Positions 17,245 through 25,844 of a stretch of DNA of 64,000 nt are shown here, one piece after another; the stretch's first letter is position 1; the number at the start of each line of letters is the position of its first letter. The position numbers and the translations under genes are program-made. Below the pieces are notes generated by a model. It had not been told where the DNA came from and did not search any database. It saw only the letters and a list, made by a program, of their open reading frames with translations. The stretch spans positions 1-64,000 of the forward strand of contig NZ_JAACYW010000004.1 of the NCBI RefSeq assembly GCF_015356825.1. The letters run 5' to 3'. The stretch is from Catenulispora rubra. Its GTDB lineage: Bacteria > Actinomycetota > Actinomycetes > Streptomycetales > Catenulisporaceae.

Positions 17245-18063
17245 TTACTGGGAGGACGTTGCGGAAGTCGCCGCCTGATCGGGTAGCGCTTCGGCGGCGG
17301 CGATGGCGGCGTTCCAGATCTGGCTGTCCAACAGCGTGGTGACCTGATCCGAGGTAAGGAGCAACGGGGCGCCGGGCGCTGCGGGGCTCTTGTCGTTCGG
17401 GGAGTTGGTCTCGATGGCGGACAGGCTTGAGCCGTCGGGGCGGACCAGCGTCACCTCAAGGGTGGTGTGGTCGGATTGGGGGCCGTCGGTGCCTGCGGCG
17501 ATCTGGCTGACGTAGACGGTCGAGCCGTCGCCGATGGTCTGCGGTACGCCGGACCCGGAGGCGGCGCCACGATGGCCGGAGATGATGATGCTGATGGATC
17601 CGATGCCGTGCTCAGCGGAAAGGCGTGCGCTGACCACGATTACGCCCAGGGGCATCACGTTGGTGGGGGCGGTGAGGTCGCTGCCTCGGGCCAGGTAGGA
17701 GCTGCCGGTCACACCGGTGTCTTGGAGGCCGTATTTCAGGGTACTGATAAGCTGGTTACCAGTGATTTGTGGGGCGCCGGTGGCGGTTGGGGTGTCGGGC
17801 AGGCTGGTCGTCGACGAGCCAGTCGTGGGCGTATTAGTCATCGGCGTGCCTCCAGCACCGGCACCGGCCGTCCGATGCGACCCGAACACCACCACCGCCG
17901 CGAACACGACCGCCACACTCAGCGCCGAACCCAGCACCTGAACGCCCCGCTGTAGGCGCCGCATCCGTGTCCCGCGCGTGACGCCGCCGGCGGCGAGCCG
18001 CACGACGTCCGGCTCCAACTGGCGCGCGGTCTCCCGCATGGCTTGAGGCAGATCGTCGCGCAC
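17245..18063 (-). CDS. Single-pass membrane protein of unknown function
   Basis: The 272-aa protein starts with about 40 cytoplasmic residues containing several arginines (T-R-G-T-R-M-R-R-L-Q-R-G). One transmembrane helix (about 42-62) follows, then a Thr/Ser/Pro-rich spacer and a predicted extracytoplasmic domain. This topology resembles anti-sigma or sigma-linked membrane proteins, but there is no sigma-factor gene next to it and no zinc motif. I do not recognise the outer domain. It is divergent from the acetyltransferase at 18139. Confidence 0.75.
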   Translation of the reverse strand: MRDDLPQAMRETARQLEPDVVRLAAGGVTRGTRMRRLQRGVQVLGSALSVAVVFAAVVVFGSHRTAGAGAGGTPMTNTPTTGSSTTSLPDTPTATGAPQITGNQLISTLKYGLQDTGVTGSSYLARGSDLTAPTNVMPLGVIVVSARLSAEHGIGSISIIISGHRGAASGSGVPQTIGDGSTVYVSQIAAGTDGPQSDHTTLEVTLVRPDGSSLSAIETNSPNDKSPAAPGAPLLLTSDQVTTLLDSQIWNAAIAAAEALPDQAATSATSSQ

Positions 18064-18138
18064 GTGTCACCCCTTAAGGCTCGGTTCCTCCTGCGTGATA
18101 CTCGACGCGCGCCGGGCGGCGGTTGTTACGGTGGCCGC

Positions 18139-18876
18139 ATGCCGACCGTCGAGGACTGCGAAGCCGCTCAGACCTGCTGGTTCACGTGTCGCGCCGAGGT
18201 GCTCGGCGGCCAGACCTGGACCGACGGACCGTTGACCTGGGTCCGTGAGAGAGACGAGCAGAATCTGATGTTCCCCGAGCGACTTCCGGCCGACGCCGTC
18301 CTGCGGGGCGTGGAGCGGGCCCGGGAGACCGGCGTTCGGATCATCGGGGCGTGGCTGGGGGCGGAGGTCGACGCGTCGGCGTTGGCGGCTGCGGGGTTCG
18401 AGCGCGGGTGGGAACCGTGGTGGATGACGGCGGCGGTAGCCGACGTCGGCGCTTCCGGCGACCCGCGTATCGAACTCCAGCAGGACACGCTGGACTACAC
18501 CGGCGAGTACGCGGACTACGGGAAGACCTTGCTGATGACCCGTGTGCGTCCGCAGCACACGTGGTACGCCGCCGCCTACGACCACCCGAGCGGCCGGTTC
18601 GTGGGTCGCGCGTGGTCGCATATGAGCGGGGAGAACGCCGGGGAGACAGTCAGTGAGACGGCTGGCGTGTTCGACATGGAGGTGTGGCCCGCGTTCCAGC
18701 GGCGGGGGCTTGGCAGTGGACTGCTACGTGCGGTGGTCGCGGCTGCTGCGGACGCCGGGGCGCGCAACGCGGTGCTGAACGCGACGCCGGAGGGGAAGCT
18801 GCTGTACGAGTCCTGCGGCTTCCGTCAGATCGGCGCGGGCATCACGTGGTGGCTGCATCTCGCGCCCCGGGGCTGA
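18139..18876 (+). CDS. GNAT-family N-acetyltransferase
   Basis: The acetyl-CoA-binding segment of this 245-aa protein is in the C-terminal half: V-W-P-A-F-Q-R-R-G-L-G-S-G-L-L-R, then Y-E-S-C-G-F. The N-terminal half looks like a degenerate second GNAT-like domain, giving a tandem layout. The ATG at 18139 is used; the frame is open upstream, but that stretch overlaps the divergent promoter. The substrate is unknown. Confidence 0.85.
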   Translation: MPTVEDCEAAQTCWFTCRAEVLGGQTWTDGPLTWVRERDEQNLMFPERLPADAVLRGVERARETGVRIIGAWLGAEVDASALAAAGFERGWEPWWMTAAVADVGASGDPRIELQQDTLDYTGEYADYGKTLLMTRVRPQHTWYAAAYDHPSGRFVGRAWSHMSGENAGETVSETAGVFDMEVWPAFQRRGLGSGLLRAVVAAAADAGARNAVLNATPEGKLLYESCGFRQIGAGITWWLHLAPRG

Positions 18877-18970
18877 CCTGGCAGGAGTCGTTGCGGCCCG
18901 CTAACCTTGCGTGCGCGCGTCCTCGGGAGGGGCCGCGCACACAGGGGTGATTTCAGACATGGGGGAAGTA

Positions 18971-19669
18971 ATGTCTTTGCGTTCTCGGCGTTCCAGCCTG
19001 CCTGTCCGCGCTTTGCTCGCGGTGGGAGTGGTGTCGTTGGCGGCTGCGGGGTGCGCCTCGCAGGGGGTGACGGCCGGCCAGGCGGCGGCTGCGGGGGTGA
19101 CCAGTCCGCCGACGGTTGCCGCGACTTCGGGTTCTGATTCGCCGTCCGCGGCGTCGAGTTCGTCGTCGGCGTCACCGGCGTCACCGGCGGACTCGTCGTC
19201 GTCCGTCGATCAGCCCGCGTCGGACAGCTCGTCGTCCGCCAGCGTGCCGGGCAAGCTCTACAAGCTGACCGACACCGTCACCGAGGGCGGTTTCACACTC
19301 AAGATCAACTCCATCACCATGCCCTGGAACCCGCCGGCCGGTTCGCAGTTCACGCCGGCACCCACCCGGAGCTGGCTGATGATGGACTTCTCGGTCACCA
19401 ACGTCAGCGGCGGGCAGCTGATGTTCGACACCATCGGCGCCTTCGACCTGCGGGACAACGCCAACGCCACGCACCTGACGTCGGTCGTGCCCGGGGACAC
19501 CCTGCCGGCGGGGAAGCTGTTCCAGGACCACGAGGTGAAGCCCGGCGAGACGGCGCGCGGCGAGGTGGTCTTCGACCTCCCGCAGAGCGGCGCCCCGTTC
19601 CGGCTCATCTTCAGCGGGAACATGTGGCACGCGAGCCAGAACCCGCCGTCGATCTCCTTGAGCAAGTGA
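18971..19669 (+). CDS. Secreted lipoprotein, DUF4352-like
   Basis: The 232-aa protein begins with a basic n-region, a hydrophobic stretch and the lipobox L-A-A-A-G-C-A, so it should be lipid-anchored outside the cell. A long Ser/Ala/Pro linker (about 50-100) follows. The C-terminal immunoglobulin-like domain has the W-L-M-M-D-F-S-V-T-N-V-S pattern of DUF4352/telomere-repeat-binding-like lipoproteins. Start at ATG 18971 with GGGGAAG just upstream; the in-frame ATG at 18959 is an alternative. The stop lies 11 bp from the next start, so it may be co-transcribed with trmO. Confidence 0.85.
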   Translation: MSLRSRRSSLPVRALLAVGVVSLAAAGCASQGVTAGQAAAAGVTSPPTVAATSGSDSPSAASSSSSASPASPADSSSSVDQPASDSSSSASVPGKLYKLTDTVTEGGFTLKINSITMPWNPPAGSQFTPAPTRSWLMMDFSVTNVSGGQLMFDTIGAFDLRDNANATHLTSVVPGDTLPAGKLFQDHEVKPGETARGEVVFDLPQSGAPFRLIFSGNMWHASQNPPSISLSK

Positions 19670-19679
19670 GGGCAGGCAA

Positions 19680-20138
19680 GTGACGAGCGACATCATCCCG
19701 ATCGGCCAGGTAGTCGGCGGCCGTACCGAGCCCCGTGACGACGACTGGGGCGGCGAGCAGGCCGTCATCCGGCTCGACGAGCGCTTCGAGCCCGAGGCGC
19801 TCGCCGGGCTGGACGCGTTCTCGCACGTGGAGGTCGTCTACCGGTTCCACCTGGTGGACCCGGACAAGGTGCAGACCGGGGCCCGGCATCCGCGGAACAA
19901 CACGGAGTGGCCGCTGGTGGGGATCTTCGCGCAGCGGGGGAAGAACCGGCCGAACCGGATCGGGGTCTCGCGCTGCCGGCTGGTGCGGGTCGAGGGGCGT
20001 GAGGTGCACGTCGCCGGGCTCGACGCGGTGGACGGGACGCCGGTGCTGGATCTGAAGCCGTACATGGTGGAGTTCGGGCCGATCGGCGAGGTGGCGCAGC
20101 CGGAGTGGGCCACCGAGCTGATGCGCGAGTACTACTGA
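19680..20138 (+). CDS. trmO: tRNA (N6-threonylcarbamoyladenosine37-N6)-methyltransferase TrmO-like
   Basis: The 152-aa protein is a TsaA/TrmO-domain protein: I-G-Q-V-V-G-G-R at the start, then L-A-G-L-D-A-F-S-H-V-E-V-V-Y-R-F, and R-H-P-R-N-N plus N-R-P-N-R-I-G-V-S in the SAM-binding region. D-G-T-P-V-L-D-L-K-P-Y follows. The family methylates t6A37 in tRNA using SAM. It is shorter than E. coli TrmO because the C-terminal extension is missing, as in many bacteria. The start is GTG with GAGGGCAGG upstream. Confidence 0.85.
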   Translation: MTSDIIPIGQVVGGRTEPRDDDWGGEQAVIRLDERFEPEALAGLDAFSHVEVVYRFHLVDPDKVQTGARHPRNNTEWPLVGIFAQRGKNRPNRIGVSRCRLVRVEGREVHVAGLDAVDGTPVLDLKPYMVEFGPIGEVAQPEWATELMREYY

Positions 20139-20178
20139 GCTTCCGTTCTGATCATGCTTCTCTTTCCTTCCGCCGGGT

Positions 20179-20922
20179 TCAGACCGTGTAGCCGCCGTCC
20201 ACGGCCAGGGACGTGCCGGTGATGTACCGTCCGCCGGGCCCGGCCAGGAACACGACGGCGTTCGCGATGTCCTCGGCGGCGCCGTAGCGGCCGAGGGCGG
20301 TCAGCGAGCGCTGGAAGTCGGCGCTGTCGCCGTCGGCCGGGTTCATGTCGGTGTCGATCGGGCCCGGGTCGACGATCGTGGCGGTGATCCCGCGCGGCCC
20401 GAGCTCGCGCGCCAGGCCCTTGGTCAGGCCGACCAGCGCCGACTTGGCCATCGCCTGCAGGACGAAGTTCTCGCCGGGCACGCGGCCGTTGAAGCACGAG
20501 CCGATGCTGATCACGCGGCCGCCTTCGCGCATGTGGCGGGCCGCGGCCTGCGACGTCAGGAAGACGGAGCGGACGTCGACGGCGAGCACGCGGTCCAGCT
20601 CCGTCTCCGTGACCTGGTCCAGCGGGCCGCAGGTGAGGAAGCCGGCGTTGTTCACCAGGATGTCGAGGCCGCCGAAGTCCCGGACGGTGCGCTCGACGGC
20701 TTGGGCGGCGGCGTTCGGCGCGGCCAGGTCGGCGCGGATCGCAACGGCCCGGCCGCCGTCGGCCTCGATCTGCGCGACCACCTTCTCCGCCTGCTCGGCC
20801 GCCTGCACGTAGGTCAGCGCGACCGCGGCGCCCTGCGCGGCCAGCCTGCGGGCGATCGCGGCGCCGATCCCTCTGCTGCCACCGGTCACCAGGGCTACGG
20901 TTCCGGCCAGGTCGTTCATCAT
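20179..20922 (-). CDS. SDR-family oxidoreductase lacking the catalytic tyrosine
   Basis: The 247-aa classical SDR has G-G-S-R-G-I-G for cofactor binding, N-N-A-G, the active-site serine at 142 and a lysine at 160. The position four residues before that lysine, normally tyrosine, is Gln156 (V-L-Q-A-M-A-K). The C terminus I-T-G-T-S-L-A-V-D-G-G-Y is standard. The protein probably binds NAD(P)H, but normal SDR chemistry would be impaired. Start at the double ATG 20917-20922 with AAAGGAA upstream. It converges with trmO. Confidence 0.85.
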   Translation of the reverse strand: MMNDLAGTVALVTGGSRGIGAAIARRLAAQGAAVALTYVQAAEQAEKVVAQIEADGGRAVAIRADLAAPNAAAQAVERTVRDFGGLDILVNNAGFLTCGPLDQVTETELDRVLAVDVRSVFLTSQAAARHMREGGRVISIGSCFNGRVPGENFVLQAMAKSALVGLTKGLARELGPRGITATIVDPGPIDTDMNPADGDSADFQRSLTALGRYGAAEDIANAVVFLAGPGGRYITGTSLAVDGGYTV

Positions 20923-21115
20923 CGATTCCTTTCGTCGCGGGCCCGGTGTGGGCCCGTGACGAAAGGATCGATCCTTGCCATCAGTGTGAGAGTCAAGCGC
21001 TGCGAGTCGGAGCTGGTCGGCGGCCAGACTCGCCGGCTTGCTGAGCGGCCCCGCGCATGCGCCATCGCCGCCCGGCCGCCGCCCACTCAGCCGCGCGTGA
21101 TGCCCCTACAGCGCG

Positions 21116-21424
21116 CTACCGCAGGTCATCCCCAACACCGAGGTCAGCACCGGGGTCGGCACCGTCGCCACCCACCCCGTCCCCGCGATGCCGCACGTTC
21201 TCCACCACGTGCCCGACCGCCTCACGCCCCTTGGACGCGGTGTTCCGGGTGATCTCGAACGCCTGCACCTGGATCACGTTCGCGGTCTGCCGCACCGCCG
21301 GCGCGTCGGCGACCTTGCGCACCGCCGCCCGCATCTTCTCGTACTGCTCGCGCCCGGCACGCGTGCCGAGCACATACCCGGCTCCGAGCCCGGCGGCCAA
21401 CGTCATCTTCGTCCCAGCCTTCAT
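21116..21424 (-). CDS. Small YtxH-like protein
   Basis: The 102-aa protein begins with a short hydrophobic glycine-rich segment (A-A-G-L-G-A-G-Y-V-L-G-T-R-A-G-R-E-Q-Y) like YtxH-domain proteins. An amphipathic helix and an acidic Gly/Asp tail follow. It is probably membrane-associated; the function is unknown. The region between it and the SDR gene (20923-21115) holds no gene. Confidence 0.7.
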   Translation of the reverse strand: MKAGTKMTLAAGLGAGYVLGTRAGREQYEKMRAAVRKVADAPAVRQTANVIQVQAFEITRNTASKGREAVGHVVENVRHRGDGVGGDGADPGADLGVGDDLR

Positions 21425-21618
21425 GGCAACCCCAATACCCCCGACCCGATCCGACGAACGGACCTTACGACGGACGGGCGACCCACCAGAGTTCCCACAC
21501 CCGCCCCGACCTGCCCAAGAAAGCGGATTGCGGATCTCCCCCCAGGATGCGCTAACCTAGTCACGCACCGCCGGGCCGGAACCGCGCCAAGCGCCAAGGA
21601 CCGACGGAGCAAGAACGA

Positions 21619-21691
21619 TCCTGCATAGCTCAATTGGCAGAGCAGCCGGCTGTTAACCGGCAGGTTATAGGTTCGAGTCCTATTGCAGGAG
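21619..21691 (+). tRNA. tRNA-Asn (anticodon GTT)
   Basis: The acceptor arms TCCTGCA (21619-21625) and TGCAGGA (21684-21690) pair perfectly, followed by discriminator G. The D-arm AGCTC...GAGC, the anticodon loop CTGTTAA in a CCGG stem and the T-arm GGTTCGAGTCC are all present. No CCA is encoded. Confidence 0.95.
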
Positions 21692-21842
21692 CGCACGACG
21701 AACGTCTCCGCTCACGTGGCAGCCCACGCGACCCGGAGACGTTTGCCGTCACTAGGGGGAGTCGATCACCGGGGAGGGTTGATCCACCACGACGCCGGGC
21801 AGATGCCCACCATCGTCGTGAGCGGCGAAACACTTCACCCTT

Positions 21843-21916
<74 letters not shown>

Positions 21917-22043
21917 CTTCATAACAGAATGACCTGGCCCTCGGCAGCTGGTGAAGCGCTTAAGGGCCAGGTCGTTGGTGGTTTTTGCGGGTTGGATCAG
22001 CCTGGCGGGTGTCTCATCGTGTCGCGCTATCGACCACCATCAG

Positions 22044-23471
22044 TCAGTCTCCGTGTCCCATCTGTGTCCCGGTTTCAGGCTCTCCCCCGCTGGCTGCTTC
22101 GTCAGCCGGGTTCAACAACGCGTCGATGCGCCTGTGCGCCCGCGTCTCCTGATCCGATCCGTCGATGCACTTGGCGTAGGTACTGAGGAGCATCTCGACA
22201 CTGTGGCCGGCCCACTCGGCGACCTGCGGGGCCGGCACGCCAGCGCTGAGCCACGTCGAGACGGCAGCGTGGCGGAGGTCATAAGGCCGCCGCGCCAGAG
22301 GCGATGCAAACTGCTCCGGGGTCAGCACCTGCGCTCTGGTCCTCGCCCAGATCTTCGCGTACGTGGCGTGCCGAATCGGACCGCCATCAAGCCGGAAGAA
22401 CAGGCGGCCGTCTGAAGCCGTGCCGAACGCCTCGACGTGGGCCTTAAGGTGGGCCACCAACTCTGGGCACGCCGGGACCGTCCGACTCTGACCGCGCGCA
22501 CGATGCTTCAGCGACTGGCGCGGACTCGTCTGGCCGTCATCAGTCCACGCCGCGTTGGCGTACGGGACTGATTCGGCAAACCGCAGGTTACCCCAGCCCT
22601 GTTCAGGTAAGTGACAGTCTGCAATACGCAGCGCGAGCGCTTCGCTGGGACGGAGTCCGGCGAAATACAGCACCGCGAAGAACGCGACCAAGCGCGGCCC
22701 GGTGGGCCCCTGCCCACGGACTCCGTCGAGAAGCGAACGCGCCTGGGCGGGACTGATCACGACCGTGCGGTCGACCGCGCTCTTTCGCTTCGGCGGGATG
22801 GTACTGATCCGATCCAGAGGATTCGCGTCCACCCGCCCCATCTCGATCGCATACCTGATGGCGCCATTGAGGCCCTTCTTCTTGTTGCGATACGTGTTCA
22901 CCGCGTAAGGCCTGCCGAAGCTGTCGGTTGTGGTGCTGTTGTACGCCCGCCTGGCTAGCTGTGGATCCGTCAACGCCGACATCGGAAGCGAGTGTGCCGC
23001 GATCCACTCGACGGCCGACGCGGCTTCTTCGTCCTGGATCGCCGAAAGCCGGTTCCGGCCGTTGAACGACCAGTTGACCAGCCACCGGAAAGCGAATGCA
23101 TGATCGACCGGATCGATCATCGGTTCGGTCAACGCCACGGTGACGGTCGCGAGCGCCTCGGCCAGCTTCCGGCGGGAACCGGGCGCGAGCGCCGGCCACA
23201 CAGTGTCCATGAACTCGATCGCATTCTGGTACCACGTGACGTTGGTCCGCATCGCGCGGATCTCAGACTCAGGAAGGCCGAGCTCACAGTCGAAGGATTC
23301 ACCGCGACGCTGGGCCGCGAGTAGTTCACTCCGTCGGGACTCGGCCAGTTGCTTGCTGGCGTAGGTCTTGCCGAACTGCTGTCCGGCAACACCCCATCGC
23401 ACTTTGTATGTCGTCTTCTTCGCACGCTTGATCGGGGCGATGGCCCAGATCCGTACATCGAGACTCAGCAC
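22044..23471 (-). CDS. Tyrosine-type site-specific integrase
   Basis: The protein is 475 aa from the GTG at 23471. The N-terminal Arm-type domain (D-V-R-I-W-A-I...Y-K-V-R-W) and the core-binding domain lead to the catalytic domain. Its residues are R in G-L-R-P-S-E-A, H-x-x-R as D-L-R-H-A-A, H in E-W-A-G-H-S and the nucleophile Y in L-S-T-Y-A-K. It would recombine an element at the nearby tRNA. The frame is open to an ATG at 23612, but that ATG is the centre of a 28-bp palindrome. The GTG, with AAGGG upstream and family-like first residues, is preferred. Confidence 0.92.
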   Translation of the reverse strand: MLSLDVRIWAIAPIKRAKKTTYKVRWGVAGQQFGKTYASKQLAESRRSELLAAQRRGESFDCELGLPESEIRAMRTNVTWYQNAIEFMDTVWPALAPGSRRKLAEALATVTVALTEPMIDPVDHAFAFRWLVNWSFNGRNRLSAIQDEEAASAVEWIAAHSLPMSALTDPQLARRAYNSTTTDSFGRPYAVNTYRNKKKGLNGAIRYAIEMGRVDANPLDRISTIPPKRKSAVDRTVVISPAQARSLLDGVRGQGPTGPRLVAFFAVLYFAGLRPSEALALRIADCHLPEQGWGNLRFAESVPYANAAWTDDGQTSPRQSLKHRARGQSRTVPACPELVAHLKAHVEAFGTASDGRLFFRLDGGPIRHATYAKIWARTRAQVLTPEQFASPLARRPYDLRHAAVSTWLSAGVPAPQVAEWAGHSVEMLLSTYAKCIDGSDQETRAHRRIDALLNPADEAASGGEPETGTQMGHGD

Positions 23472-23597
23472 GGGATTCGCGCCCTTCTCTTGGCGAACGC
23501 GCCCACGGACGGTTCGCGGAATGGTCTGCAGCGACCTGCGGTCATCGCAGTCGCCGGAGCGGCGGTCCACGTCGGATCGCGTGGCATGCCTGATGGC

Positions 23598-23625
23598 GCG
23601 GTCCGGCGGCATGCCGCCGGACCGC
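23598..23625. promoter_or_regulatory. 28-bp perfect palindrome between excisionase and integrase
   Basis: The 28 bases 23598-23625 equal their own reverse complement, with centre GCATGC and outer ends GCGGTCC/GGACCGC. It lies between the excisionase-like stop and the integrase start. Without a loop it is more likely a protein-binding site than a terminator, for example one that limits integrase expression or binds the recombination complex. Confidence 0.7.
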
Positions 23626-23637
23626 AGGTCGTAGGGG

Positions 23638-23865
23638 TCAGTGATTCGGCTCCTCGCAGGCGGCGAGGAACGCGTCGAGATCAGATCGGCGCACGCGGAT
23701 CGAGCCGTTGGGCAGGCGGAGGCTCGCCGGCCCCTTGCGAAGGGATCGCCAGCGATAGAAGGTCGCCCGGCTGATACCGAGTTCTGCGATGACCTGGGGG
23801 ATGCTCAGCAGAGGGTCTTCTGCTGAGCTGCGAATTCGGCGGACTGGCAGGTGCCTTGGCGGCAT
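23638..23865 (-). CDS. Excisionase-like MerR-type helix-turn-helix protein
   Basis: The 75-aa protein is a single winged helix: L-S-I-P-Q-V-I-A-E-L-G-I-S-R-A-T-F-Y-R-W, a basic wing, then I-R-V-R-R-S-D-L-D-A-F-L. This is the standard form of actinomycete excisionase/AlpA-like proteins encoded upstream of integrases. It should direct excision and may act as a local repressor. Confidence 0.85.
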   Translation of the reverse strand: MPPRHLPVRRIRSSAEDPLLSIPQVIAELGISRATFYRWRSLRKGPASLRLPNGSIRVRRSDLDAFLAACEEPNH

Positions 23866-24077
23866 GCGCTCCCCCTGGCGTCAGGCCTGCAGACCTGATT
23901 GTGGGTGAGCGTCCAGCCCGGAATTCGCTGTGCGGCCCGGCTCAGTCGCCGGACCCGAATGACTCCTTTGCTGCTCATCGGCGGTGTTGGTTGCGGCCGC
24001 GGGCAGACGGTAGCTCGACTTCGTCAGGGTTGGAACCCTGTTATCAGATTCTTGTGAAGTAGTTTCTGCTGGGCTCT

Positions 24078-24602
24078 TCACATCGGAGAAGTCGATCGCA
24101 CGCCACATCTCCAGCTGCGCGAACAAGTCCAGGGCGAATCCCGGGACACCCGGACGTGGCCGTGGGCGGCCGGCCCGTAGGGCGGCGAGGTGAGTACGAG
24201 CGCCGCCTTGCCCGTCACGTCGGCTCCGACGAGACGTTCGACGTCCCGGGCATCGCCGTTGATGACAGTGGCGTACCCGGGAGCACCATGGTCGACGGCG
24301 TACTCGGCGTTGCGAGCCGCCAGGTCGGCCCAGCGCTTCTCGTACTCCACGCCGATCGCGATACGGTCCTGGTGCATGGCTTCGACCAACGTGGTACCGA
24401 TGCCGCACATGGGATCGATGACCAGATCCCCCGGTGCGGTGTACATGGAGATCGCGTGCGCAGCGATCGCCGGGTACATCTTCGCGGGGTGCGCGTCGGA
24501 CTCCGGCAGGTACCGGCCCTTGCGCTGAGCTCGGGGCCCGTCTTGGGCAGTCGCCCAGACCGACAGCGGCGGTTTGTCAGGCACGGGCGGTGTCGTGTTC
24601 AA
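24078..24602 (-). pseudogene. Truncated DNA methyltransferase
   Basis: The first about 150 residues are a site-specific DNA methyltransferase N terminus: H-P-A-K-M, then the SAM motif D-P-M-C-G-I-G-T-T-L-V-E-A and the catalytic T-S-P-P-Y-G. After the catalytic motif the frame runs into unrelated sequence. A different frame continues with A-L-D-L-F-A-Q-L-E-M-W before diverging, so a frameshift and deletion removed the target-recognition half. Comparable enzymes are 250-400 residues. It lies just inside the integrase end of the mosaic region and was probably the element's modification enzyme. Confidence 0.75.
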
Positions 24603-25470
24603 GCCACGCTCCTTCAGCCGATTCCGGCACCTCGGGGCGGGCCGGACCTGCTGACAAAGGCCGCCGGCCTGAGCTTGAGCGGGGTCTGGGACAGTCGTTT
24701 GACCCCGTTCAGGAGTGGCGACCGGACTGGGTGGAGTCGGTATCGTCCGGCATTTCAGCGGACGCGGTCCGAAGAAGAAGGGTCCTCATCGAGCGCCAGG
24801 TCGATGGCATTGGCGCTGATCTTGGTGCGCCAAGGTGATCAATTGCTTGCCTCACCCGGCCCCGGAGCAACGCCCCTACTGAGGATCACACTGAAACCGC
24901 TTTTGCCGAGAGCTAGAGCACAGCAACGCATGACCTCAGATCGGCGGCCAGGAAGATGATGTACGTGCCTTCGGTCATGCCTACTCGCCCCAGCACCTGC
25001 GCGCTGAAGGGCTGGCGGGCGCTGCCGAGCCGACCGATACCCAGAAGGAGTCCCCGGCTCGCAACGCCACCGCGGCCTGATTGGCGACATCGGTCCCGTG
25101 TCGTTCAAGGACAACTATCAGCTCTTCGCGATCCACGGCGTGCACTATCCCGCTCCGCGGGCGCAAGAAGCCCGCCGGGGCTTGATGCTCGAGGAGCAGA
25201 GAGCTGACCTGGAGTCCCTATTCACCAACCAGGCGCCGACTGGAGCAGGTATGCACCCGGCGACCAGTCCCGGAACCTTGACAGACGCCACCCGCGACCT
25301 TGACAAGAACCCTGCAAGCGGCGCGCATTCCATCTGATGCGAATACGCGACACCTTGCCATCGGCGGGTACGCGAGGCCCTGGCCAGGAGCTTAGCTGTC
25401 GAGTGCCGAGCGGTGCCGGTGGCGGTCAGTCTGTGGCGACCATGTTCGGGTGATTCTGCCTGGATCGATG
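24603..25470. other. Region without a recognisable gene
   Basis: Several open frames exist (for example 25098-25337, +) but none shows family similarity or a convincing ribosome binding site, and GC is lower and more even than in the flanking genes. I regard it as decayed mobile-element DNA. Confidence 0.5.
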
Positions 25471-25519
25471 GTGCCGTTCGCATCCGATGCGGCAACATCG
25501 CATCGGATGCGAACGGCAC
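25471..25519. repeat. Long perfect inverted repeat (hairpin)
   Basis: GTGCCGTTCGCATCCGATGC (25471-25490) is the exact reverse complement of 25500-25519. A further G-C pair inside gives a 21-bp stem with a 7-nt loop. No U-tract follows. It lies 14 bp before a recombinase fragment. Confidence 0.9.
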
Positions 25520-25532
25520 AAGGTGGTCAAGG

Positions 25533-25745
25533 ATGGTCTTTCCGGGCGGCGCCAAGCCGCACCTGGTCTCCGGCGTGGCGTTGCTGCGGCCGGACGAGCA
25601 GGTCCTCGACGCGATGTTGGAAGGCTGGCGCAACCGTCTCGAGGAAACACAACGCCAAGATCGCCTCGGTCTGGCTGCGCCCGCAACGGCGCGGCGGGAG
25701 ATTCGCTTCCCGCCGCCGGCATCTTTGCCGCTCTATGCCGGTTGA
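25533..25745 (+). pseudogene. Fragment of a tyrosine recombinase N terminus
   Basis: From the ATG at 25533 the frame encodes F-P-G-G, then V-A-L-L-R-P-D-E-Q-V-L-D-A-M-L-E-G-W-R-N. This resembles the start of actinomycete site-specific recombinases with an N-terminal SAM-like domain. After about 40 residues similarity stops and the frame ends at 25745, so the catalytic domain is missing. Confidence 0.6.
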
Positions 25746-25844
25746 CGCGGTCCCTGCCGTAGGCCAAGCGCGCGCCACGCCGGAGCACGGTCGCCCGGCG
25801 GGCCCGCCCCGCCCGGGCTTTCCGCACCGCCCGATCGACGCCGC

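Noticed and set aside
24156..24959. A 267-codon plus-strand frame opposite the methyltransferase
   Set aside because: It is antisense to the recognisable methyltransferase motifs and has no family pattern.
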